Shown: positions 11,522-21,692, counted from the stretch's first letter. The stretch is DNA of 64,000 bases from Saccharothrix deserti (GCF_009769385.1 NZ_ML775963.1:62001-126000); one strand, 5' to 3'. The notes: generated by a model not told the origin, from the letters alone. Numbers and translations: made by a program.

Positions 11522-12505
11522 GTGAACCCCACGATGTCCGGGACACCCAAGAAGAACCTGATGCTCTTCGGCGGGCGCGCGTATCCCGAGCTGACCGAGC
11601 AGGTGGCCAAGCACCTGAACGTCTCGGTCACCCCGCAGTCGGCGTACGACTTCGCCAACGGTGAGATCTTCGTGCGATTCGAGGAGAGCGTGCGCGGCTG
11701 CGACGCGTTCGTCATCCAGTCGCACTGCGCGCCCATCAACCAGTGGCTGATGGAGCAGCTGATCATGGTGGACGCGCTGAAGCGCGCGTCCGCGAAGCGG
11801 ATCACCGTGATCATGCCGTTCTACCCGTACGCGCGGCAGGACAAGAAGCACCGCGGCCGTGAGCCGATCTCGGCGCGCCTGGTGGCGGACCTGTTCAAGA
11901 CCGCGGGCGCGGACCGGCTGGTGGCCGTGGACCTGCACACCGCGCAGATCCAGGGCTTCTTCGACGGCCCGGTGGACCACCTGTGGGCCATGCCGCTGTT
12001 GGCCGAGCACATCCGGGACAAGTACGCGGGCCGTGAGCTGACGGTCGTGTCGCCGGACGCCGGGCGCACCAAGCTGGCCGAGAAGTGGGCGGACACGCTG
12101 GGCGGCACGCCGATCGCGTTCATCCACAAGACCCGCGACCCGCTGCGGCCGAACGAGGTCGTCGCCAACCGGGTGGTCGGCCAGGTCGAGGGACGGCTGT
12201 GCGTCGTCATCGACGACATGATCGACACCGGCGGCACCATCACCAAGGCCGTGGAGCAGCTGCTCGCCGAGGGCGCGTCGGACGTGGTCATCGCGGCCAC
12301 CCACCCGGTGCTGTCCGGCCCGGCCGTGGAGCGCCTCCAGTCCTGCGGCGCCCGTGAGGTCGTGTTCACCGACACGCTCCCCATCCCGGCCGAGAAGCGC
12401 TTCGACGCGATGACCGTCCTCCCCATCGCCCCCCTCCTGGCCCGCGTGATCCAGGAAGTCTTCGAGGACGGCTCGGTGACCTCCCTGTTCGACGGCAACG
12501 CCTGA
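11522..12505 (+). CDS. prs: Ribose-phosphate pyrophosphokinase (PRPP synthetase)
   Basis: A 327-residue enzyme that makes PRPP from ribose-5-phosphate and ATP for nucleotide, His, Trp and arabinan precursors. It has FANGEIFVRFEESVRG, the flexible loop PYARQDKKHRGREPISA, the metal-binding segment DLHTAQIQGFF, and the PRPP loop VVIDDMIDTGGTI. The length is that of class I bacterial enzymes. The GTG start is 2 bp after the glmU stop, so the genes form an operon, as in mycobacteria. A perfect 20-bp inverted repeat follows the gene. Confidence 0.97.
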   Translation: MNPTMSGTPKKNLMLFGGRAYPELTEQVAKHLNVSVTPQSAYDFANGEIFVRFEESVRGCDAFVIQSHCAPINQWLMEQLIMVDALKRASAKRITVIMPFYPYARQDKKHRGREPISARLVADLFKTAGADRLVAVDLHTAQIQGFFDGPVDHLWAMPLLAEHIRDKYAGRELTVVSPDAGRTKLAEKWADTLGGTPIAFIHKTRDPLRPNEVVANRVVGQVEGRLCVVIDDMIDTGGTITKAVEQLLAEGASDVVIAATHPVLSGPAVERLQSCGAREVVFTDTLPIPAEKRFDAMTVLPIAPLLARVIQEVFEDGSVTSLFDGNA

Positions 12506-12529
12506 CCCCGGACGTAGAACACACCCACC

Positions 12530-12657
12530 CTGGGTGTTCGACTCTCGCGACCCGAACGTTCGACTCACGCGAGAGTCGAACACCCAGAGCGCGAGAGTCG
12601 AACACCCAGGACCCCTGAATTCAACCGTTCGGGGCGCTCGAGTTCTTCGTTCAGGTG
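12530..12657. repeat. 22-bp-phased inverted repeat array, copy 2
   Basis: The block lies 24 bp after prs. Reverse units start at 12530 (CTGGGTGTTCGACTCTCG) and 12552 (CCGAACGTTCGACTCACG). Forward units start at 12570 and 12592 (CGAGAGTCGAACACCCAG), with further degenerate units at 12614 and 12639. Spacing is 22 bp within each run. The 20-nt arms 12530-12549 and 12568-12587 are perfectly complementary around an 18-nt loop, so the prs transcript would end in a strong hairpin. Here the reverse units come first, the opposite of copies 1 and 3. Confidence 0.88.
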
Positions 12658-12688
12658 CCCCGATTAGGCCCTGTCCAGCGGGTCGGCC

Positions 12689-12872
12689 TACACTGTTCAG
12701 GTTGCCTCGGCGAGGGCGAGCATCACGCTCGGCGTGATCGACGCGGCGGTTGTGTGATGCCGCGCGTGTTCACCCTCCGCGCCGCCCGACCGCCGCAGGC
12801 CAACCCCCGCTTCGCCCCGCCCGACGTACCCGCCGACGTTTACTCAGGCCAGACCGTTAGGAGAGCCCCACC
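12689..12872 (+). promoter_or_regulatory. Promoter and structured 5' leader of rplY
   Basis: TACACT (12689-12694) is a plausible -10 element. The leader that follows holds two hairpins: ATCACGC-tcg-GCGTGAT (12722-12738) and CGCGGC...GCCGCG (12742-12764). The remaining bases before the ribosome site TAGGAGAGC (12858-12866) show no reading frame. L25 binds 5S rRNA, and its mRNA leader is known to be structured in some bacteria; autoregulation here is inference. Confidence 0.45.
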
Positions 12873-13478
12873 GTGTCCGAGGTCCGTCTCGCCGCAGAGC
12901 AGCGCACCGAGTTCGGCAAGGGCGCCGCCCGCCGCACCCGGCGCGCCGGCAAGATCCCCGCGGTGCTCTACGGCCACGGTTCCGACCCGAAGCACCTGGC
13001 CCTGCCGGCGCTCGAGTTCGCCCGTGTTGTCCGCGAGCACGGTCAGAACGCAGTTCTCACGCTGGACATCGAGTCCTCCACCGAGCTGGCGCTGACCAAG
13101 ACCGTCACCACGCACCCCATCAAGAACTACATCGAGCACGTCGACCTGCTGCTGGTGCAGCGGGGCGAGAAGGTCACCGTCGAGGTGCCGCTGGTCCTGA
13201 CCGGCGACGCCGCCGCGGCGACCCTGCTCACGCAGGACCTCACCACCGTCCAGGTGGAGGCCGACGCGCTCAGCATCCCCGAGCAGGTCGAGTTCTCCAT
13301 CGCCGGTCTCGGCGCGGGCACCCAGGTGCACGCGTCCGACCTCGTGCTGCCCGCCGGCACCACCCTGGTGACCGACGGCGACGCGATGGTCCTCGCGATC
13401 AACGCCGCGCCGACCGCCGCCGAGGTGGCCGGCGACACCGGCGAGGCCATCGAGGCCGAGGCCTCCGAAGAAGGCTGA
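12873..13478 (+). CDS. rplY: 50S ribosomal protein L25 / general stress protein Ctc
   Basis: A 201-residue two-domain L25 of the TL5/CTC type. The N-terminal 5S rRNA-binding domain (about 1-90) begins SEVRLAAEQRTEFGKGAARR and includes GKIPAVLYGHG. The C-terminal beta domain (about 95-180) includes VPLVLTGDAA and a tail rich in Ala and Glu. It binds 5S rRNA in the central protuberance of the 50S subunit. The GTG start has TAGGAGAGC 7 bp upstream. A very strong hairpin begins 21 bp after the stop. The rplY-pth neighbourhood matches mycobacteria. Confidence 0.96.
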   Translation: MSEVRLAAEQRTEFGKGAARRTRRAGKIPAVLYGHGSDPKHLALPALEFARVVREHGQNAVLTLDIESSTELALTKTVTTHPIKNYIEHVDLLLVQRGEKVTVEVPLVLTGDAAAATLLTQDLTTVQVEADALSIPEQVEFSIAGLGAGTQVHASDLVLPAGTTLVTDGDAMVLAINAAPTAAEVAGDTGEAIEAEASEEG

Positions 13479-13499
13479 GCCCATCACGTCGGGCAACTC

Positions 13500-13545
13500 G
13501 AACGGCACGCCGCCCCAGCCGCACGGCTGGGGCGGCGTGCCGTTC
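13500..13545 (+). terminator. 21-bp perfect stem-loop after rplY
   Basis: Bases 13500-13520 and 13525-13545 are perfectly complementary over 21 bp around the loop GCAC, with the inner part CGCCCCAGCC/GGCTGGGGCG. It lies 21 bp after the rplY stop and is followed by a pyrimidine-rich run, so it should end rplY transcription. The GTG start of the next gene (13537) lies inside its right arm. Confidence 0.8.
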
Positions 13546-14049
13546 CCGTTTCTGAGCCCGGCGCAGGTGCGGGCCACCACGTTCCCCCGCAAAAGAGGCA
13601 AGGGTTACGACCCGGCGCAGGTGGACGCGTTCCTGCTGCGCATCGCCGACGCGCTCGCCGGACGCACCGGCCTGCACCCCGATCAGGTCCGCACGATCGT
13701 GTTCACCGAGATCGCGGGCGGGTACGACCAGCGCACCGTGGACGACTTCCTGGCCGCCCTGGAGCACCAGCTCCGGTCCGGGCACGTGCCGCCGACCACC
13801 CTCCAGACCGGTGACGCGCTGCTGGCGGTGAAGCTGCCGCGATCGCCGAACGGCTACGATCGCAACGAAGTCGACGCGTTCCTCGGCCGGGCCGCCGCGG
13901 CGCTGGACGGCCAGGGGCGGATGACCGCGAGCGAGGTCCGCCACACCAGGTTCAGCACCACGTCGGGTCTGCGGCGCGGGTACCAGGTGCGCGCGGTGGA
14001 CGCCCTGTTGGACGAGCTTGAGCAGGAGTTGCGGTTCCGTGGTCGATGA
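13537..14049 (+). CDS. Small protein of four DivIVA-like repeats
   Basis: About 170 residues, almost wholly four copies of a DivIVA-type motif near residues 7, 47, 86 and 126. Diagnostic parts are [37 protein letters not shown] and the degenerate [13 protein letters not shown], each followed by a short helix. Canonical DivIVA/Wag31 has one such lipid-binding domain plus a long coiled coil, which is absent here. The start is uncertain: GTG 13537 is the first standard start but sits inside a terminator stem; the same frame reads sensibly upstream to 13483 without a standard start codon. Its stop lies beside the pth start, implying coupling. Confidence 0.7.
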   Translation: MPFPFLSPAQVRATTFPRKRGKGYDPAQVDAFLLRIADALAGRTGLHPDQVRTIVFTEIAGGYDQRTVDDFLAALEHQLRSGHVPPTTLQTGDALLAVKLPRSPNGYDRNEVDAFLGRAAAALDGQGRMTASEVRHTRFSTTSGLRRGYQVRAVDALLDELEQELRFRGR

Positions 14050-14608
14050 CGTGAGCCTGGTCGTCGGGCTGGGCAACTCCGGCCCCAAGTACGAGGGCAA
14101 CCGGCACAACGTCGGCTTCCTCGTGCTGGACGTGCTCGCCGCGCGGGTCGGCGGGAAGTTCAAGGCGCACAAGGCCGGCGCGGAGGTGCTGGAAGGCCGG
14201 TTGGCCGGGCGCCGGGTCGTGCTGGCGAAGCCGCGCGGCTACATGAACACCTCCGGCGGGCCGGTGGCGGGCACCGCGAACTTCTACAAGGTGCCGCCGG
14301 CGTCGATCATCGTCGTGCACGACGAGCTGGACCTGCCGTTCGGGACGGTGCGGCTCAAGCTCGGCGGCGGCGAGAACGGGCACAACGGGCTGCGGTCGAT
14401 CACGAAGTCGTTGGGCGTCAAGGACTACCACCGGGTGCGGTTCGGCGTGGACCGGCCGCCGGGCCGGATGGACGCCGCCGACTACGTGCTGCGCGACTTC
14501 TCGCTGGTGGAGCGCAAGGAACTGGCCTTCGAGCTGGACCGGACGGCGGACGCCGTGGAGGCGTTGCTGGAACTGGGTCTGGAAGCCGCCCAGAACAAAT
14601 TCCACTGA
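14039..14608 (+). CDS. pth: Peptidyl-tRNA hydrolase
   Basis: A 189-residue enzyme that recycles tRNA from peptidyl-tRNA released by stalled ribosomes. It has the family motifs [21 protein letters not shown] (split here only by numbering, with catalytic His near residue 24), [24 protein letters not shown] and [14 protein letters not shown] 14039 is chosen because AGGAG lies 10 bp upstream; GTG 14051 is the alternative. Its start overlaps the end of the DivIVA-repeat gene by 11 bp. The last codons were tandemly duplicated just past the stop. Confidence 0.95.
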   Translation: MVDDVSLVVGLGNSGPKYEGNRHNVGFLVLDVLAARVGGKFKAHKAGAEVLEGRLAGRRVVLAKPRGYMNTSGGPVAGTANFYKVPPASIIVVHDELDLPFGTVRLKLGGGENGHNGLRSITKSLGVKDYHRVRFGVDRPPGRMDAADYVLRDFSLVERKELAFELDRTADAVEALLELGLEAAQNKFH

Positions 14609-14655
14609 GAACAAGTTCCACTGAGTGCCCTGGGCTTGAGTGCCCTGGGCTTCAG
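14594..14655. repeat. Two adjacent tandem duplications at convergent gene ends
   Basis: A 16-bp unit AACAAATTCCACTGAG (14594) is repeated at 14610 with one change. Immediately after it, a 15-bp unit TGCCCTGGGCTTGAG (14626) is repeated at 14641 with one change. The first copy of the first unit contains the pth stop, and the last unit contains the stop of the DUF3626 gene. Confidence 0.85.
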
Positions 14656-15461
14656 GGGCGGCCGAAGCGGGCCAGCAGGTGCCAGACCTTCTTCAGGTCC
14701 TGTTGGTCGTAGCGGTCCCGGACGTCGCCGATGATCTTCGGGGTGAGGATGCCGTCCACGGCGATCTCCAGGCCCAGGTCGACGTACCGCGGCCCGCGGA
14801 AGTCGGGGTGGCGGCGCAGTTCGTCCACCGACAGCCGGTATCCGGGGTGCCACTCGACCGCGCAAGGCAGGCGTGACGCCGCCTCCTCCACCTCCGTGCC
14901 CCGGTAGCTCGGGTCGAGCACCAGCGCCTCCGCGTCCGCCTCCACCGACACCGGACCGTGGACGTGTGCCTCGATGTAGTCGTCCAGCAGGTCCCGGTCG
15001 TCGGCGAGCGCGATCCCGATCAACGCCATGCGGTCCGCCGTGCCGAAGTGCTCGGGCTCCAGCACGCTGTCCGGGTAGCAGAACGTGGTGCGCGACAGGG
15101 TGTCCGCGGTCAGCCTGAGGTGCGCCGAACCGAACCGCGGCGACGCGCCGTACGGGCTGAGGCGGAAGTTCAGGCCACCGTAGACCGGCCTTTCGTGTGC
15201 AAGAGCCTGGTCGTAGACGCCGCCGAACATCCGGCTCTCCCACCGCCACCGGTCACCCTCGGCGAACGCGGTCAGCCCGCCGTTGCTGGTCCCGGTGACG
15301 AACTGCGACACGTAACGCCCCGTGTCGACGAGGGCGGCGACCACCCGTTCGGGGTGGAAGTTGAGGGTGACGCGCCAGGCGCGGTCGAGCGGCCCACCCG
15401 TCGACCGCGCCTGGACGTGCCGGAGCGCCCGCTCGGCAGCGGGCACATCAGCCGGGGACAT
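14652..15461 (-). CDS. DUF3626 family protein
   Basis: A 269-residue soluble protein. Family hallmarks are RVTLNFHPERVVAALVDTG, FVTGTSNGGLTA, GDRWRWESRMFGGVYD, RPVYGGLNF, GSAHLRLTAD and the acidic-histidine segment YIEAHVHGPVSV. The conserved His, Asp and Glu residues suggest an enzyme, but I know of no assigned reaction. The start is 1 bp past the stop of the acyl-AMP ligase, so the two form a tight operon, and the DUF3626 protein may act on or with that enzyme's product (inference). It ends convergently with pth. Confidence 0.82.
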   Translation of the reverse strand: MSPADVPAAERALRHVQARSTGGPLDRAWRVTLNFHPERVVAALVDTGRYVSQFVTGTSNGGLTAFAEGDRWRWESRMFGGVYDQALAHERPVYGGLNFRLSPYGASPRFGSAHLRLTADTLSRTTFCYPDSVLEPEHFGTADRMALIGIALADDRDLLDDYIEAHVHGPVSVEADAEALVLDPSYRGTEVEEAASRLPCAVEWHPGYRLSVDELRRHPDFRGPRYVDLGLEIAVDGILTPKIIGDVRDRYDQQDLKKVWHLLARFGRP

Positions 15462-15462
15462 C

Positions 15463-17112
15463 TCAGCCCATCGGCACCAGGGACGCGGCGGCGGAGCGGC
15501 GGAGCTTGCCGGACGGCGTCTTGGGCAGGCTGCCGGGCTTCAACACGACCACCGAGAACGGCCGCAGGCCGACCGCGTCCACGACCCGCGCGCTGATCTC
15601 CTTGCTCAACGCCCGCACCGCGTCGTCCTCACCGGCCAGCTTCGACTCGACCACCACGGCGAACCGCTCGCGCCGCGTGCCCGCGTCCAGCCGCACGGCC
15701 ACCGCGTTGCCCGCACGCACGCCCTCGACGGCCGTCGCCGCCCGCTCGATGTCCGTGGGGTAGATGTTGCGCCCGCCCATGATGATCACGTCCTTGCGCC
15801 GCCCGCACACGACGACCTGGCCGTCCACCACGTACCCCTCGTCGCCGGTGTCCAGCCAGCCCTCGGCGTCCTGGGTGGCCAGCGGGCCGTCCACGGTGAG
15901 GTAGCCGGGCGTCACGGCCTCGCCGCGCACCCGCAGCTGCCCGACCTCGCGTTCACCGCGCACCGCGCCCGACTCGTCCACGACCTGCACCTCAAGTCCC
16001 GGCAGCGGCGGTCCGAGCAGCGGGAACGCCCGCGCGTTGGGGTTGTCCGGCGACACGGGCACGGCGCGGTGGCCCGCCTCCAGCTCGTCGGGGTCGACCA
16101 CGTCCACCGCGATACCGGTGAACACCGGCGCGAACGCCACCCCCAGCGTTGTTTCCGCCATACCGTATGCACAAAGCACGCACTCCGGCCTCAGCCCGAA
16201 CCGCTCCCCCGCGTCGGTGAACGACTTCACCGCGGCCGGGTCGATGGGCTCGGCGCCGTTCAGCGCGATCCGCAGCGTCGAGAGGTCGAACGCCCCGTCG
16301 TCCACGCCCTTCATCCGGCGGGCGGCGATGGCGTAGGCGAAGTTCGGCGCGGCGGTGATCGTGCCCCGGTAGCGGCTGATCAGGTCCGGCCACAGGGTGG
16401 GCCGGCCGAGGAAGTCGACCGGGGTGACCTTCACCAGGTCGATGCCGAACAGCATGGGCACGGTCAGGAAGCCGACCATCCCCATGTCGTGGAACAGCGG
16501 CAGCCAGGAGACCATCCGGTCGGTCTCCGGGTCGAGTTCGGCGGCGATCTCCATGGCCTTGGCGTTGGACCACAGGTTGCCGTGCGTGATGCGGACGGCC
16601 TTCGGGTCCGCGGTGGAACCGCTGGTGAGCTGGAGCAGCGCGGGCATGTCCTCGTCGACCTCGACGGGGGCCTCCAGCGGCTCACCGGACAGCTCGTCCA
16701 GCTTGCGGTAGGCGACGCCGTGCTCGTCCAGCACGCCCGACAGCGCGTCGAACGGCGCGCCCAGCAGCACGAGCTTCGCGCCGATCATGGTGAGCACGCG
16801 GAGGGTGTCCTCGGCCCACTCGGCGAGGTCCGTGCGGGCCGTCGGCTGGTGCAGCATGGTCGTGCTGCCGCCGGCCAGCCACACCGCCTGCACGGCGGGC
16901 GCGATCGTGGCCGGGTCGCCCGCGAGGACCGCGACCGACTCGCCCCTGGCCACCCCTCCGGCAACGAGTGCGCCGGCCATGCGGGTGGCCTCCTCGTGCA
17001 CCTCCGCCCACGACCGGCGGGTCGGAGCGTCGGGCTCCCCCGTGGTCATGCCCCGCGCCCGTCCCCCGGCACCCGAAGCGGTTGCCACCATCGTGTCCAC
17101 GAACCGGCTCAT
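15463..17112 (-). CDS. Fatty-acyl-AMP ligase (Pks16/FadD-like)
   Basis: A 549-residue adenylate-forming enzyme. The ATP loop is LTSGSTADPKAVRITHGN, followed by LFHDMGMVGFL, NFAYAIAARRM, LNGAEPIDPAAVKSF and YGMAETTLGVAF. The C-terminal hinge and lysine region includes LDTGDEGYV and GSLPKTPSGKLRR. The wording is closer to FAALs, which transfer acyl-AMP to carrier proteins, than to acyl-CoA synthetases, and the position next to pth matches M. tuberculosis pks16 (Rv1013). The ATG at 17112 begins the family's usual MSRFVDTM start. It is divergent from the 8-repeat DivIVA gene. Confidence 0.85.
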   Translation of the reverse strand: MSRFVDTMVATASGAGGRARGMTTGEPDAPTRRSWAEVHEEATRMAGALVAGGVARGESVAVLAGDPATIAPAVQAVWLAGGSTTMLHQPTARTDLAEWAEDTLRVLTMIGAKLVLLGAPFDALSGVLDEHGVAYRKLDELSGEPLEAPVEVDEDMPALLQLTSGSTADPKAVRITHGNLWSNAKAMEIAAELDPETDRMVSWLPLFHDMGMVGFLTVPMLFGIDLVKVTPVDFLGRPTLWPDLISRYRGTITAAPNFAYAIAARRMKGVDDGAFDLSTLRIALNGAEPIDPAAVKSFTDAGERFGLRPECVLCAYGMAETTLGVAFAPVFTGIAVDVVDPDELEAGHRAVPVSPDNPNARAFPLLGPPLPGLEVQVVDESGAVRGEREVGQLRVRGEAVTPGYLTVDGPLATQDAEGWLDTGDEGYVVDGQVVVCGRRKDVIIMGGRNIYPTDIERAATAVEGVRAGNAVAVRLDAGTRRERFAVVVESKLAGEDDAVRALSKEISARVVDAVGLRPFSVVVLKPGSLPKTPSGKLRRSAAASLVPMG

Positions 17113-17218
17113 GAAAGCAAGGGTAGAGCGATCATCTGACGCATTGAGCCAATAGGGCGAAACAACCCGACCACCGTCCGGCGATACTCCCCGGTACACC
17201 ACACGAAGGAGGTATTGC

Positions 17219-18499
17219 GTGGCCGGGTTCGACGCGCGCCAGCACATGCCGGCACATCCGGCGCCGCTGTTGGGCGCGCAGGATCTGCGGCAGGTCGCCT
17301 TCCACCGCCCTCCGGCCGGTCAGCCGGGGTACGACGAGGGCCAGGTGGACGCTTTCCTCGACCGCATCGAGGAGACCTTGCTCGGCCGGGACGACGTGAC
17401 CGAGCAGGACGTGCGCCGGGTGCGGTTCAGACCCGGGCGGCCGGGTTACTACGCGGTCGAGGTCGACGCGTTCATGGACCTCGTCGCCGAAACGCTCGGT
17501 TCCACGCCGCAACGGCACCAGGCCGCCGCACCCGCCCAGGGCGCGCACGCCACGTCGACCGGGATGCGGCCCGCCGCCGGGCTGACACCGCAGGACGTGC
17601 GGGGTGTGCGGTTCCACAAGCCCAGACCGGGGAACCGGGGCTACCACGAGGGCGAGATCGACGCGTTCCTCGGCCGGATCGAGAACACCCTGGCGGGGCG
17701 GGACGACCTGACCGCGCAGGAAGTGCAGGACTTCGAGTTCAGCTACGCCCCACCGGGGCAGGTGGGTTACGACGAGGACGACGTGGACACGTTCCTCGAC
17801 CTGGTCGTGGTGACGTTGGAACGCATGCCCGCTTTGCCTTCCCCGGTCACCTCGCTCGCCCCGGTCACCCCGGTCACCCCGCTCGGGCCGCCTTCCCCGG
17901 TCACCCCGCTCGCCCCGCCGGCCTCGCCTCCTCCCGTCCGACCGCGTCCGGGCCCCGGCACCCGCCCGTTGACCGCCCGTGACGTCCGCACCGCCGCCTT
18001 CGGGAAACCACCACGCGGCCGTCGCGGCTACCAGGAGTCGCAGGTCGACAAGTTCCTGGACCGGATCGAGAACACGCTGCTCGGGCAGGACGACCTGACC
18101 GCCCGCGAGGTGCGCGAGGTCCGCTTCAGCCGGCCCATGTTCGGTCGGCGCGGGTACGACGAGACCGAGGTGGACGCGTTCCTGGCGCGGATCGAGAAGC
18201 AGTTGGGCGACGGACCGCTGCGGCCGAGCGCGCTCCCACCGATCACGTCGTGGAAGCAGCTGCGCTTGATCAAGATCCCGTTGGCGGGGCCGGCGCAGCG
18301 CGGTTACCGGTCGTCCCAGGTGGACCGGGTGTTGGAGGAGATCGGCATCGCCCTCGACGGGATGATCGGCGCGTCGTCGGAGGAGGTGGCCAAGACGAAG
18401 TTCGCCACGTCGTTGAGCGCGGGACAGGGGTACGACTGTTCGTTCGTGGACGAGCTGATGCCGCTGCTGGTGGCCGAACTCCGTCGACGGGGCCGTTAG
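17219..18499 (+). CDS. Protein of eight DivIVA-like repeats
   Basis: A 426-residue protein built of eight repeats in four pairs. Clear copies carry [75 protein letters not shown] and [15 protein letters not shown]. The last two (about residues 335 and 375) are degenerate: [15 protein letters not shown] and [16 protein letters not shown] Pro/Thr-rich linker (about 200-245) splits repeats 4 and 5. Each repeat begins with LT-x-DVR and ends with a short helix. There is no long coiled coil or membrane segment. It is a paralogue of the gene at 13537. AAGGAGGT lies 5 bp before the GTG start. Role unknown; curved-membrane or polar binding is inference. Confidence 0.85.
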   Translation: MAGFDARQHMPAHPAPLLGAQDLRQVAFHRPPAGQPGYDEGQVDAFLDRIEETLLGRDDVTEQDVRRVRFRPGRPGYYAVEVDAFMDLVAETLGSTPQRHQAAAPAQGAHATSTGMRPAAGLTPQDVRGVRFHKPRPGNRGYHEGEIDAFLGRIENTLAGRDDLTAQEVQDFEFSYAPPGQVGYDEDDVDTFLDLVVVTLERMPALPSPVTSLAPVTPVTPLGPPSPVTPLAPPASPPPVRPRPGPGTRPLTARDVRTAAFGKPPRGRRGYQESQVDKFLDRIENTLLGQDDLTAREVREVRFSRPMFGRRGYDETEVDAFLARIEKQLGDGPLRPSALPPITSWKQLRLIKIPLAGPAQRGYRSSQVDRVLEEIGIALDGMIGASSEEVAKTKFATSLSAGQGYDCSFVDELMPLLVAELRRRGR

Positions 18500-18556
18500 G
18501 CCATCTGGCCGTTACGGTTCACGGGCGGGGCTCCGATCGTGTCACCTGGAGGAAAG

Positions 18557-19135
18557 ATGGCCGAGGTGCTGCTGTTCCACCACGCACACGGACTGACGTC
18601 CGGGGTGCGTGATTTCGCCGGGCAGCTGCGGGAAGCCGGTCACACCGTCCACGTCCCGGACCTGTTCGAGGGCCGGATCTTCGACAAGCTCGAAGACGGC
18701 ATGGGGTACGCGCGGGAAGTCGGCTTCGGCACGATCATCGAACGCGGCCGCGCCGCCGCCGAACCTCTGCCGAACGACGTCGTCTACGCGGGCTTCTCAC
18801 TGGGCGTCCTACCAGCCCAGATGCTGGCCCAGACCCGACCAGGCGCGAGGGGCGCCCTGCTGTTCAGCGCCTGCGTCCCGGTGACCGAGTTCGGCGAGGC
18901 GTGGCCCGACGGCGTGCCGGTCCAGGTGCACGGCATGGACGCCGACGGGTTGTTCGTGGACGAAGGCGACCTGGACGCGGCCCGCGCCCTGGTCACGTCG
19001 ACCCCGCACGCCGAACTGTTCCTCTACCCCGGCGCCCAACACCTGTTCGCCGACAACAGCCTGCCGTCCTACGACACGACAGCCGCCAACACCCTCACCA
19101 CCCGCGTCCTGACCTTCCTGACCACCCTCCCCTAA
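18557..19135 (+). CDS. Dienelactone hydrolase family protein
   Basis: A 192-residue alpha/beta hydrolase of the dienelactone hydrolase family: AEVLLFHHAHGLTSGVRDFA, VPDLFEGRIFDKLEDG, the nucleophile elbow GFSLGV, and the late PGAQHLFAD with the catalytic His. The usual nucleophile of true dienelactone hydrolase is Cys in GFCxGG; here it is Ser, so the substrate may be another ester. The start ATG has GGAGGA a few bases upstream. A 22-bp repeat array begins 3 bp after its stop. Confidence 0.85.
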   Translation: MAEVLLFHHAHGLTSGVRDFAGQLREAGHTVHVPDLFEGRIFDKLEDGMGYAREVGFGTIIERGRAAAEPLPNDVVYAGFSLGVLPAQMLAQTRPGARGALLFSACVPVTEFGEAWPDGVPVQVHGMDADGLFVDEGDLDAARALVTSTPHAELFLYPGAQHLFADNSLPSYDTTAANTLTTRVLTFLTTLP

Positions 19136-19137
19136 CC

Positions 19138-19322
19138 CGTGTGTCCTACCTCCAGACCGCGTGTGTCCTACGTTCAGAACGCGAGAGTCCTACGTTCAGG
19201 TACCCCGAGTTCAACACTCAGGTTCGTCGGCCGGTGTTCTGAGCGTTGAATTCAGGTGTTCTGAACGTAGGACTCTCGCGGCGCGAACGTAGGACTCTCG
19301 CGGCGCGAACGTAGGACACACG
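19138..19322. repeat. 22-bp-phased inverted repeat array, copy 3
   Basis: Forward units start at 19138, 19160 and 19182 (CGTGTGTCCTACGTTCAG and CGAGAGTCCTACGTTCAGG types), then the core unit CGAGTTCAACACTCAGG at 19206. Reverse units start at 19239, 19261, 19283 and 19305 (CTGAACGTAGGACTCTCG type). Spacing is exactly 22 bp in each run, and core spacing (33 bp) equals that of copy 1. The triplet GAA of copies 1-2 is replaced by CTA in both strands' units, so pairing is kept. It fills the gap between two convergent genes. Confidence 0.9.
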
Positions 19323-19337
19323 CGGTGAGGTGGGGTT

Positions 19338-21107
<1,770 letters not shown>

Positions 21108-21280
21108 GTACCAGCACCTTCATCGAGATTGTGTGACAACACGCCGGCCGAGCCGGCAGTGGGAACGACCGTGGCGAAGCCCGACGACCGCCACCGCAGT
21201 ACGCCAGCCTAGCTACCGCACCGGTAACAACGGAGCGCTCCACATCGACCTACAGGCTGTAACCGATCCTGGAGAGTCCG

Positions 21281-21691
21281 ATGTCACAGCCCAAGTGGGT
21301 CTGGGTGGTGGGCGTGGTCGCGGCCGTGGTGGTCGTGGGCGCCCTCGCCGACGGTGGTGACGGCGGTGACGGGACCGCGCCGCCGGCCGCCACCGACACC
21401 ACGCAGATGATCGGTGACGCGACCTACACCACGTCCGTCGCGCCGAAGCCGCAGACCGACGTCGCGAAGACGTGCACCGTCCCGGACGTCGTCGGCATGA
21501 TCCACCAGAGCGCGCAGGACACCATGCAGGCCGCGGGCCTCTACCGGCTGCGTGAAGAGGACGCGACCGGTCAGGGACGGGTGCTCGTGGTCGACCGGAA
21601 CTGGACCACCACGGCGCAGGACGTCGCCGCGGGTCAGGTCGTGCCCTGCGACACCGAGATCACGCTGTTGGCGAAGAAGACCGGCGAGTAG
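21281..21691 (+). CDS. Small membrane-anchored PASTA-like protein
   Basis: A 136-residue protein with an N-terminal membrane anchor or signal (WVWVVGVVAAVVVVGALA), a low-complexity linker and one C-terminal PASTA-like domain that begins CTVPDVVGMIHQSAQDTM and continues to residue 132. Two Cys (before the domain and near its end) could form a disulphide outside the cell. PASTA domains bind cell-wall fragments in PknB-type kinases and PBPs; here no kinase domain is attached. Start ATG has GGAGAG just upstream. It ends one base before ispE, convergently. Confidence 0.75.
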   Translation: MSQPKWVWVVGVVAAVVVVGALADGGDGGDGTAPPAATDTTQMIGDATYTTSVAPKPQTDVAKTCTVPDVVGMIHQSAQDTMQAAGLYRLREEDATGQGRVLVVDRNWTTTAQDVAAGQVVPCDTEITLLAKKTGE

Positions 21692-21692
21692 C

